DNA of 64,000 nt from Auanema rhodensis (Eukaryota; Nematoda; Chromadorea; Rhabditida; Rhabditidae): the NCBI GenBank assembly GCA_964057225.1, contig OZ059900.1, positions 14,895,638 through 14,959,637 of the forward strand. Direction: 5' to 3'. Under the pieces are notes generated by a model. It was not told where the DNA came from. It did no database searches and saw only the letters and a list, made by a program, of their open reading frames with translations. The position numbers and the translations under genes were made by a program. Positions 22,750-31,975 of this stretch are shown one piece after another (the first letter of the stretch is position 1; every line of letters starts with the position of its first letter).

Positions 22750-23115
22750 TTGAATTTGCACTTAGAAACTTTCATTAAGAGTGTGAGTTTGAATTATAGT
22801 AGAAAAATGAAACACTGTCTCTAACATATCTTGATTTATGGCCTACTTTACTCAAAGAGCTAATTGAAGTTTGGTGTTAGAATGAACAATTGATTAACGC
22901 TGACGTACCATTTTTTTTCATCGTAATTGAGATAGAACATTTAAATTAAATGGAAATGTTTAAAAATTTAGAAAAAATCACAAGCTCAAATCACTTTTGA
23001 AAAAACAGAAAGTTTAAAACAACCTTTTTTCTAATAATTATCTTTTTAATTCGACTTTTGGAAGAAAACAAAAATAGCATAACATTCAATAACGATGAAT
23101 CAGAACAAAAACATT

Positions 23116-23187
23116 CTCCCCGGCCGGGAATTGAACCCGGGTCTCGCATGTGACAGACGCGGATACTCACCACTATACTACCGAGGA
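23116..23187 (-). tRNA. tRNA-Asp(GTC), left copy 32
   Basis: Consensus; S spacer. Confidence 0.96.
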
Positions 23188-23553
23188 TTGAATTTGCACT
23201 TAGAAACTTTCATTAAGAGTGTGAGTTTGAATTATAGTAGAAAAATGAAACACTGTCTCTAACATATCTTGATTTATGGCCTACTTTACTCAAAGAGCTA
23301 ATTGAAGTTTGGTGTTAGAATGAACAATTGATTAACGCTGACGTACCATTTTTTTTCATCGTAATTGAGATAGAACATTTAAATTAAATGGAAATGTTTA
23401 AAAATTTAGAAAAAATCACAAGCTCAAATCACTTTTGAAAAAACAGAAAGTTTAAAACAACCTTTTTTCTAATAATTATCTTTTTAATTCGACTTTTGGA
23501 AGAAAACAAAAATAGCATAACATTCAATAACGATGAATCAGAACAAAAACATT

Positions 23554-23625
23554 CTCCCCGGCCGGGAATTGAACCCGGGTCTCGCATGTGACAGACGCGG
23601 ATACTCACCACTATACTACCGAGGA
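23554..23625 (-). tRNA. tRNA-Asp(GTC), left copy 33
   Basis: Consensus; S spacer. Confidence 0.96.
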
Positions 23626-23991
23626 TTGAATTTGCACTTAGAAACTTTCATTAAGAGTGTGAGTTTGAATTATAGTAGAAAAATGAAACACTGTCTCTAA
23701 CATATCTTGATTTATGGCCTACTTTACTCAAAGAGCTAATTGAAGTTTGGTGTTAGAATGAAGAATTGATTAACGCTGACGTTCCATTTTTTTTCATCGT
23801 AATTGAGATAGAACATTTAAATTAAATGGAAATGTTTAAAAATTTAGAAAAAATCACAAGCTCAAATCACTTTTGAAAAAACAGAAAGTTTAAAACAACC
23901 TTTTTTCTAATAATTATCTTTTTAATTCGACTTTCGTAAAAAAACAAAAATAGCATAACATTCAATAACGATGAATCAGAACAAAAACATT

Positions 23992-24063
23992 CTCCCCGGC
24001 CGGGAATTGAACCCGGGTCTCGCATGTGACAGACGCGGATACTCACCACTATACTACCGAGGA
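23992..24063 (-). tRNA. tRNA-Asp(GTC), left copy 34
   Basis: Consensus; Y' spacer, 2,190 bp (five units) after copy 29. Confidence 0.96.
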
Positions 24064-24429
24064 TTGAATTTGCACTTAGAAACTTTCATTAAGAGTGTGA
24101 GTTTGAATTATAGTAGAAAAATGAAACACTGTCTCTAACATATCTTGATTTATGGCCTACTTTACTCAAAGAGCTAATTGAAGTTTGGTGTTAGAATGAA
24201 CAATTGATTAACGCTGACGTACCATTTTTTTTCATCGTAATTGAGATAGAACATTTAAATTAAATGGAAATGTTTAAAAATTTAGAAAAAATCACAAGCT
24301 CAAATCACTTTTGAAAAAACAGAAAGTTTAAAACAACCTTTTTTCTAATAATTATCTTTTTAATTCGACTTTTGGAAGAAAACAAAAATAGCATAACATT
24401 CAATAACGATGAATCAGAACAAAAACATT

Positions 24430-24501
24430 CTCCCCGGCCGGGAATTGAACCCGGGTCTCGCATGTGACAGACGCGGATACTCACCACTATACTACCGAGG
24501 A
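24430..24501 (-). tRNA. tRNA-Asp(GTC), left copy 35
   Basis: Consensus; S spacer. Confidence 0.96.
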
Positions 24502-24867
24502 TTGAATTTGCACTTAGAAACTTTCATTAAGAGTGTGAGTTTGAATTATAGTAGAAAAATGAAACACTGTCTCTAACATATCTTGATTTATGGCCTACTT
24601 TACTCAAAGAGCTAATTGAAGTTTGGTGTTAGAATGAACAATTGATTAACGCTGACGTTCCATTTTTTTTCATCGTAATTGAGATAGAACATTTAAATTA
24701 AATGGAAATGTTTAAAAATTTAGAAAAAATCACAAGCTCAAATCACTTTTGAAAAAACAGAAAGTTTAAAACAACCTTTTTTCTAATAATTATCTTTTTA
24801 ATTCGACTTTTGGAAGAAAACAAAAATAGCATAACATTCAATAACGATGAATCAGAACAAAAACATT

Positions 24868-24939
24868 CTCCCCGGCCGGGAATTGAACCCGGGTCTCGCA
24901 TGTGACAGACGCGGATACTCACCACTATACTACCGAGGA
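24868..24939 (-). tRNA. tRNA-Asp(GTC), left copy 36
   Basis: Consensus; S spacer. Confidence 0.96.
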
Positions 24940-25305
24940 TTGAATTTGCACTTAGAAACTTTCATTAAGAGTGTGAGTTTGAATTATAGTAGAAAAATGA
25001 AACACTGTCTCTAACATATCTTGATTTATGGCCTACTTTACTCAAAGAGCTAATTGAAGTTTGGTGTTAGAATGAACAATTGATTAACGCTGACGTTTCA
25101 ATTTTTTTCATCGTAATTGAGATAGAACATTTAAATTAAATGGAAATGTTTAAAAATTTAGAAAAAATCACAAGCTCAAATCACTTTTGAAAAAACAGAA
25201 AGTTTAAAACAACCTTTTTTCTAATAATTATCTTTTAAATTCGACTTTTGGAAGAAAACAAAAATAGCATAACATTCAATAACGATGAATCAGAACAAAA
25301 ACATT

Positions 25306-25377
25306 CTCCCCGGCCGGGAATTGAACCCGGGTCTCGCATGTGACAGACGCGGATACTCACCACTATACTACCGAGGA
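25306..25377 (-). tRNA. tRNA-Asp(GTC), left copy 37
   Basis: Consensus gene; S spacer with cttttaaattcg, as in copy 28. Confidence 0.96.
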
Positions 25378-25742
25378 TTGAATTTGCACTTAGAAACTTT
25401 CATTAAGAGTGTGAGTTTGAATTATAGTAGAAAAATGAAACACTGTCTCTAACATATCTTGATTTATGGCCTACTTTACTCAAAGAGCTAATTGAAGTTT
25501 GGTGTTAGAATGAACAATTGATTAACGCTGACGTACCATTTTTTTCATCGTAATTGAGATAGAACATTTAAATTAAATGGAAATGTTTAAAAATTTAGAA
25601 AAAATCACAAGCTCAAATCACTTTTGAAAAAACAGAAAGTTTAAAACAACCTTTTTTCTAATAATTATCTTTTTAATTCGACTTTTGGAAGAAAACAAAA
25701 ATAGCATAACATTCAATAACGATGAATCAGAACAAAAACATT

Positions 25743-25814
25743 CTCCCCGGCCGGGAATTGAACCCGGGTCTCGCATGTGACAGACGCGGATACTCACCAC
25801 TATACTACCGAGGA
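25743..25814 (-). tRNA. tRNA-Asp(GTC), left copy 38
   Basis: Consensus; S spacer; unit 437 bp. Confidence 0.96.
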
Positions 25815-26181
25815 TTGAATTTGCACTTAGAAACTTTCATTAAGAGTGTGAGTTTGAATTATAGTAGAAAAATGAAACACTGTCTCTAACATATCTTGAT
25901 TTATGGCCTACTTTACTCAAAGAGCTAATTGAAGTTTGGTGTTAGAATGAACAATTGATTAACGCTGACGTACCATTTTTTTTTCATCGTAATTGAGATA
26001 GAACATTTAAATTAAATGGAGATGTTTAAAAATTTAGAAAAAATCACAAGCTCAAATCACTTTTGAAAAAACAGAATGTTTAAAACAACCTTTTTTCTAA
26101 TAATTATCTTTTTAATTCGACTTTCGTAAAAAAACAAAAATAGCATAACATTCAATAACGATGAATCAGAACAAAAACATT

Positions 26182-26253
26182 CTCCCCGGCCGGGAATTGA
26201 ACCCGGGTCTCGCATGTGACAGACGCGGATACTCACCACTATACTACCGAGGA
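26182..26253 (-). tRNA. tRNA-Asp(GTC), left copy 39
   Basis: Consensus; Y' spacer, five units after copy 34; unit 439 bp. Confidence 0.96.
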
Positions 26254-26619
26254 TTGAATTTGCACTTAGAAACTTTCATTAAGAGTGTGAGTTTGAATTA
26301 TAGTAGAAAAATGAAACACTGTCTCTAACATATCTTGATTTATGGCCTACTTTACTCAAAGAGCTAATTGAAGTTTGGTGTTAGAATGAACAATTGATTA
26401 ACGCTGACGTACCATTTTTTTTCATCGTAATTGAGATAGAACATTTAAATTAAATGGAAATGTTTAAAAATTTAGAAAAAATCACAAGCTCAAATCACTT
26501 TTGTAAAAACAGAAAGTTTAAAACAACCTTTTTTCTAATAATTATCTTTTTAATTCGACTTTTGGAAGAAAACAAAAATAGCATAACATTCAATAACGAT
26601 GAATCAGAACAAAAACATT

Positions 26620-26691
26620 CTCCCCGGCCGGGAATTGAACCCGGGTCTCGCATGTGACAGACGCGGATACTCACCACTATACTACCGAGGA
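26620..26691 (-). tRNA. tRNA-Asp(GTC), left copy 40
   Basis: Consensus; S spacer with a private cttttgtaaaaaca change. Confidence 0.96.
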
Positions 26692-27057
26692 TTGAATTTG
26701 CACTTAGAAACTTTCATTAAGAGTGTGAGTTTGAATTATAGTAGAAAAATGAAACACTGTCTCTAACATATCTTGATTTATGGCCTACTTTACTCAAAGA
26801 GCTAACTGAAGTTTGGTGTTAGAATGAACAATTGATTAACGCTGACGTTCCATTTTTTTTCATCGTAATTGAGATAGAACATTTAAATTAAATGGAAATG
26901 TTTAAAAATTTAGAAAAAATCACAAGCTCAAATCACTTTTGAAAAAACAGAAAGTTTAAAACAACCTTTTTTCTAATAATTATCTTTTTAATTCGACTTT
27001 TGGAAGAAAACAAAAATAGCATAACATTCAATAACGATGAATCAGAACAAAAACATT

Positions 27058-27129
27058 CTCCCCGGCCGGGAATTGAACCCGGGTCTCGCATGTGACAGAC
27101 GCGGATACTCACCACTATACTACCGAGGA
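27058..27129 (-). tRNA. tRNA-Asp(GTC), left copy 41
   Basis: Consensus; S spacer. Confidence 0.96.
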
Positions 27130-27495
27130 TTGAATTTGCACTTAGAAACTTTCATTAAGAGTGTGAGTTTGAATTATAGTAGAAAAATGAAACACTGTCT
27201 CTAACATATCTTGATTTATGGCCTACTTTACTCAAAGAGCTAATTGAAGTTTGGTGTTAGAATGAACAATTGATTAACGCTGACGTACCATTTTTTTTCA
27301 TCGTAATTGAGATAGAACATTTAAATTAAATGGAAATGTTTAAAAATTTAGAAAAAATCACAAGCTCAAATCACTTTTGAAAAAACAGAAAGTTTAAAAC
27401 AACCTTTTTTCTAATAATTATCTTTCTAATTCGACTTTTGTAAAAAAACAAAAATAGCATAACATTCAATAACGATGAATCAGAACAAAAACATT

Positions 27496-27567
27496 CTCCC
27501 CGGCCGGGAATTGAACCCGGGTCTCGCATGTGACAGACGCGGATACTCACCACTATACTATCGAGGA
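27496..27567 (-). tRNA. tRNA-Asp(GTC), left copy 42, G7A variant
   Basis: A7-C66 mismatch; Y spacer. Confidence 0.85.
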
Positions 27568-27934
27568 TTGAATTTGCACTTAGAAACTTTCATTAAGAGT
27601 GTGAGTTTGAATTATAGTAGAAAAATGAAACACTGTCTCTAACATATCTTGATTTATGGCCTACTTTACTCAAAGAGCTAATTGAAGTTTGGTGTTAGAA
27701 TGAACAATTGATTAACGCTGACGTACCATTTTTTTTCATCGTAATTGAGATAGAACATTTAAATTAAATGGAAGTGTTTAACAATTTAGAAAAAAAACAC
27801 AAGCTCAAATCACTTTTGAAAAAACAGAAAGTTTAAAACAACCTTTTTTCTAATAATTATCTTTTTAATTCGACTTTTGGAAGAAAACAAAAATAGCATA
27901 ACATTCAATAACGATGAATCAGAACAAAAACATT

Positions 27935-28006
27935 CTCCCCGGCCGGGAATTGAACCCGGGTCTCGCATGTGACAGACGCGGATACTCACCACTATACTAC
28001 CGAGGA
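27935..28006 (-). tRNA. tRNA-Asp(GTC), left copy 43
   Basis: Consensus; S spacer with private changes around 27773-27797; unit 439 bp. Confidence 0.96.
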
Positions 28007-28372
28007 TTGAATTTGCTCTTAGAAACTTTCATTAAGAGTGTGAGTTTGAATTATAGTAGAAAAATGAAACACTGTCTCTAACATATCTTGATTTATGGCC
28101 TACTTTACTCAAAGAGCTAATTGAAGTTTGGTGTTAGAATGAAGAATTGATTAACGCTGACGTTCCATTTTTTTTCATCGTAATTGAGATAGAACATTTA
28201 AATTAAATGGAAATGTTTAAAAATTTAGAGAAAATCACAAGCTCAAATCACTTTTGAAAAAACAGAAAGTTTAAAACAACCTTTTTTCTAATAATTATCT
28301 TTTTAATTCGACTTTTGGAAGAAAACAAAAATAGCATAACATTCAATAACGATGAATCAGAACAAAAACATT

Positions 28373-28444
28373 CTCCCCGGCCGGGAATTGAACCCGGGTC
28401 TCGCATGTGACAGACGCGGATACTCACCACTATACTACCGAGGA
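28373..28444 (-). tRNA. tRNA-Asp(GTC), left copy 44
   Basis: Consensus; S spacer. Confidence 0.96.
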
Positions 28445-28810
28445 TTGAATTTGCACTTAGAAACTTTCATTAAGAGTGTGAGTTTGAATTATAGTAGAAA
28501 AATGAAACACTGTCTCTAACATATCTTGATTTATGGCCTACTTTACTCAAAGAGCTAATTGAAGTTTGGTGTTAGAATGAACAATTGATTAACGCTGACG
28601 TACCATTTTTTTTCATCGTAATTGAGATAGAACATTTAAATTAAATGGAAATGTTTAAAAATTTAGAAAAAATCACAAGCTCAAATCACTTTTGAAAAAA
28701 CAGAAAGTTTAAAACAACCTTTTTTCTAATAATTATCTTTTTAATTCGACTTTTGGAAGAAAACAAAAATAGCATAACATTCAATAACGATGAATCAGAA
28801 CAAAAACATT

Positions 28811-28882
28811 CTCCCCGGCCGGGAATTGAACCCGGGTCTCGCATGTGACAGACGCGGATACTCACCACTATACTACCGAGGA
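28811..28882 (-). tRNA. tRNA-Asp(GTC), left copy 45
   Basis: Consensus; S spacer. Confidence 0.96.
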
Positions 28883-29248
28883 TTGAATTTGCACTTAGAA
28901 ACTTTCATTAAGAGTGTGAGTTTGAATTATAGTAGAAAAATGAAACACTGTCTCTAACATATCTTGATTTATGGCCTACTTTACTCAAAGAGCTAATTGA
29001 AGTTTGGTGTTAGAATGAACAATTGATTAACGCTGACGTACCATTTTTTTTCATCGTAATTGAGATAGAACATTTAAATTAAATGGAAATGTTTAAAAAT
29101 TTAGAAAAAATCACAAGCTCAAATCACTTTTGAAAAAACAGAAAGTTTAAAACAACCTTTTTTCTAATAATTATCTTTTTAATTCGACTTTTGTAAAAAA
29201 ACAAAAATAGCATAACATTCAATAACGATGAATCAGAACAAAAACATT

Positions 29249-29320
29249 CTCCCCGGCCGGGAATTGAACCCGGGTCTCGCATGTGACAGACGCGGATACT
29301 CACCACTATACTATCGAGGA
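29249..29320 (-). tRNA. tRNA-Asp(GTC), left copy 46, G7A variant
   Basis: A7-C66 mismatch; Y spacer; four units after copy 42, the same interval as copies 20 and 24. Confidence 0.85.
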
Positions 29321-29686
29321 TTGAATTTGCACTTAGAAACTTTCATTAAGAGTGTGAGTTTGAATTATAGTAGAAAAATGAAACACTGTCTCTAACATAT
29401 CTTGATTTATGGCCTACTTTACTCAAAGAGCTAATTGAAGTTTGGTGTTAGAATGAACAATTGATTAACGCTGACGTACCATTTTTTTTCATCGTAATTG
29501 AGATAGAACATTTAAATTAAATGGAAATGTTTAAAAATTTAGAAAAAATCACAAGCTCAAATCACTTTTGAAAAAACAGAAAGTTTAAAACAACCTTTTT
29601 TCTAATAATTATCTTTTTAATTCGACTTTTGGAAGAAAACAAAAATAGCATAACATTCAATAACGATGAATCAGAACAAAAACATT

Positions 29687-29758
29687 CTCCCCGGCCGGGA
29701 ATTGAACCCGGGTCTCGCATGTGACAGACGCGGATACTCACCACTATACTACCGAGGA
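29687..29758 (-). tRNA. tRNA-Asp(GTC), left copy 47
   Basis: Consensus; S spacer. Confidence 0.96.
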
Positions 29759-30124
29759 TTGAATTTGCACTTAGAAACTTTCATTAAGAGTGTGAGTTTG
29801 AATTATTTTAGAAAAATGAAACACTGTCTCTAACATATCTTGATTTATGGCCTACTTTACTCAAAGAGCTAATTGAAGTTTGGTGTTAGAATGAACAATT
29901 GATTAACGCTGACGTACCATTTTTTTTCATCGTAATTGAGATAGAACATTTAAATTAAATGGAAATGTTTAAAAATTTAGAAAAAATCACAAGCTCAAAT
30001 CACTTTTGAAAAAACAGAAAGTTTAAAACAACCTTTTTTCTAATAATTATCTTTTTAATTCGACTTTTGGAAGAAAACAAAAATAGCATAACATTCAATA
30101 ACGATGAATCAGAACAAAAACATT

Positions 30125-30196
30125 CTCCCCGGCCGGGAATTGAACCCGGGTCTCGCATGTGACAGACGCGGATACTCACCACTATACTACCGAGGA
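30125..30196 (-). tRNA. tRNA-Asp(GTC), left copy 48
   Basis: Consensus; S spacer. Last gene before the Gypsy element, whose 3' LTR starts 331 bp upstream of this gene's 5' end. Confidence 0.96.
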
Positions 30197-30523
30197 TTGA
30201 ATTTGCACTTAGAAACTTTCATTAAGAGTGTGAGTTTGAATTATAGTAGAAAAATGAAACACTGTCTCTAACATATCTTGATTTATGGCCTACTTTACTC
30301 AAAGAGCTAATTGAAGTTTGGTGTTAGAATGAAGAATTGATTAACGCTGACGTTCCATTTTTTTTCATCGTAATTGAGATAGAACATTTAAATTAAATGG
30401 AAATGTTTAAAAATTTAGAAAAAATCACAAGCTCAAATCACTTTTGAAAAAACAGAAAGTTTAAAACAACCTTTTTTCTAATAATTATCTTTTTAATTCG
30501 ACTTTTGGAAGAAAACAAAAATA

Positions 30524-30527
30524 GCAT
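30524..30527. repeat. Target-site duplication (left copy), GCAT
   Basis: GCAT flanks the Gypsy element here and again at 40172-40175. The undisturbed array reads aaaatagcataacattc, so exactly four bases are duplicated (five if the LTR edge is set one base inward). Confidence 0.85.
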
Positions 30528-30656
30528 CGTTCCATTTAGATTCTCAATGGTTCCAAGTTGAGAGATCCAAACAGACTATGAGAAGATGAGTATGATTTTA
30601 AATATAAGTGTGTAATGTAAGGTGAAATAAGAAACAAGAGATCAAATATATAAAGG

Positions 30657-30662
30657 TTTATT
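30657..30662 (-). promoter_or_regulatory. Polyadenylation signal AATAAA in 3' LTR
   Basis: AATAAA on the minus strand, about 100 nt downstream of the presumed transcription start within the LTR. It would end transcripts of the element in this LTR. Confidence 0.5.
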
Positions 30663-30761
30663 GTTCGCATTATAATATAATTATACAAAGATTTAAGCTA
30701 GAGTTAAGAAAGAGAATATAAAGAAGATAAAGAGAAAGGAAGATAATAAGATAATGAGATG

Positions 30762-30782
30762 CCTGAGTCTTGAGGACTCAGG
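30762..30782 (-). other. LTR hairpin just downstream of the TATA box
   Basis: A perfect 8-bp inverted repeat CCTGAGTC/GACTCAGG with a 5-nt loop. On the minus strand it lies directly after TATATAAA, so it falls between the TATA box and the expected start or at the 5' end of R. The same hairpin is at 39989-40009. Confidence 0.6.
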
Positions 30783-30791
30783 TTTATATAT
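30783..30791 (-). promoter_or_regulatory. TATA-like box in 3' LTR
   Basis: ATATATAAA on the minus strand; the copy at 40010-40018 in the 5' LTR would drive the element. Confidence 0.5.
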
Positions 30792-30944
30792 CCATACAAC
30801 TCCTACTCAGTTTACACAAATTGTTACAAAGCTTATAAAAAGTGCATCTAGAATATTCTCAGAATTGCTTAAAAACTATCTGCATTAGTTTAATAATAGC
30901 AGCTGCCATGGTCAGCTGCTTTCCTTTGAGATATGTATGTAACA

Positions 30945-31127
30945 TGCCCCAACGGATACAAGTCAGCTGACCTCAGCTGTTATATGCAAATAATAATTAA
31001 GAGAGAAAAATAAAAATTAAAAAAAAAATGGCATGAGATAAAGCAAATTTTTCAACAAACTATTGATAAAGAGAAAAAATTTTAAGAGATAGAATTTTAT
31101 AAATGATTTAAACCTTTCCTCTCTTCT
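30945..31127. other. Gypsy 3' untranslated stretch before the 3' LTR
   Basis: No coding signal. The bases next to the LTR read GTTGGGGCA on the minus strand, a weak polypurine tract candidate. The rest is A/T-rich. Confidence 0.5.
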
Positions 31128-31772
31128 TTAATCCGCCAGTTGGTCAATTTCCTGGATCATTTCCGTCATTGATGCTAGTCCAAGCAGCTCCATTGTTCTG
31201 ATGGTTTGGCTAACTGCTTTTGCCTTACTTTTTGATGCGGACATGTTGGTAGTCCTTTTTGTCAGTAGTTTTTTGATTACTACTGATAGGTCTTGCCCTA
31301 TCTCTATCCACGATGCTTCTTCTTCGGTTCCGCTATTTCCTACAGCTTGTTGTGTCATCTGTGTTGTCCATGTCGGCATTGCTTTGTAGATGTCAGCTGT
31401 GGTCTGCGTTCTGGCGGGTTGTCCCAGCATTATGTTTCGGATTCTGTTCTCTTTCTGGCTGAGAGAACATCCTTCTGTCCATTTCTTTTGATGCTGGCGA
31501 AGCTCCTTCAGATCGTGATCCTTATAGTTTTTGGTTTTCTCCTCCAATAGTTCCATCATAAATAGGATGTGCTGTGTCTTCTTTTCCAATTTGCTCGTTT
31601 GGAGGCTTATTATTGGTCCTAAGTTGGGCTTCATGCAGTTGATAGGTAGAAGACCTTCACGAAGGTTTTCTACCTCTATCCATTCTTGTTCAATAGTGGT
31701 CGCTAGAGGGACCAGTGGTGTTGGAGTTGCGAGGAATGTAGAGAGTGTGACGTTGGCGAGAGAGGAGGTCAT
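31128..31772 (-). CDS. Uncharacterised ORF downstream of pol in Gypsy element
   Basis: 214 residues from the ATG at 31770-31772; the frame extends 13 codons further upstream without an ATG. I recognise no family. The protein looks soluble and mainly helical, with many Glu, Lys and Gln, no signal peptide, no membrane segment and no Cys/His knuckle. Residues about 1-30 are rich in Ser, Thr, Leu and Pro; the middle is charged and coiled-coil-like; a Lys/Ser/Thr-rich patch lies near the C-terminus. It occupies the place where env lies in errantiviruses. Because the long polyprotein lacks a visible capsid, it could be a displaced structural or accessory protein, but nothing in the sequence proves this. 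A TATATAAAG motif lies about 50 nt upstream. The intact frame in a young element argues for a real gene. Confidence 0.6.
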   Translation of the reverse strand: MTSSLANVTLSTFLATPTPLVPLATTIEQEWIEVENLREGLLPINCMKPNLGPIISLQTSKLEKKTQHILFMMELLEEKTKNYKDHDLKELRQHQKKWTEGCSLSQKENRIRNIMLGQPARTQTTADIYKAMPTWTTQMTQQAVGNSGTEEEASWIEIGQDLSVVIKKLLTKRTTNMSASKSKAKAVSQTIRTMELLGLASMTEMIQEIDQLAD

Positions 31773-31820
31773 TTTGAGTAAGAAAAGTGTTATTGAATTT
31801 TTCTCTATCAAAATTTTCTC

Positions 31821-31829
31821 TTTATATAG
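31821..31829 (-). promoter_or_regulatory. TATA-like motif upstream of the 3' ORF
   Basis: CTATATAAA on the minus strand, about 50 nt before the ATG at 31772. It could drive a separate transcript of the downstream ORF. AT-rich context makes chance occurrence likely. Confidence 0.3.
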
Positions 31830-31975
31830 TTTGTTTTTCAGTGATTGTTACAATTTGTTAAAATTAAAGGATAGAAATTAGAATTTCGGTGGTTTTTGAT
31901 CTATGTCTTATGTTTAATGTACTATACGAAAGAAAGGAAAATTATTTTTACAATTCTACGATTTTTGTTAGTTAA

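Larger units (their letters stand above)
9117..30527 (-). repeat. Left tRNA-Asp tandem array (48 complete units, about 438 bp each)
   Basis: Head-to-tail repeats, each with a 72-nt tRNA gene on the minus strand and a 366-bp spacer. Period 438 bp, with 439 after copies 28, 38 and 42 and 437 after copy 37. The spacer is AT-rich; I see no other RNA gene or credible ORF in it. Two spacer classes recur on the 3' side of the gene: Y (top strand cttttgtaaaaaaac, with a Y' form cgtaaaaaaac) and S (cttttggaagaaaac). Copies 1-6 and 8-10 are Y and most later ones are S. Further spacer sites vary: gacgtttcaat, gacgtacca or gacgttcca, and atgaacaatt or atgaagaatt. The shuffled combinations imply unequal exchange or conversion between units. 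The array is split at 30527 by a Gypsy element and resumes at 40172 in the same phase. Confidence 0.97.
30528..30944 (-). repeat. 3' LTR of Gypsy element
   Basis: 417 bp. On the minus strand it begins TGTTACATAC and ends ATGGAACG. By eye it shows no difference from the LTR at 39755-40171. It contains a TATA-like box, a hairpin and an AATAAA signal. Confidence 0.95.
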
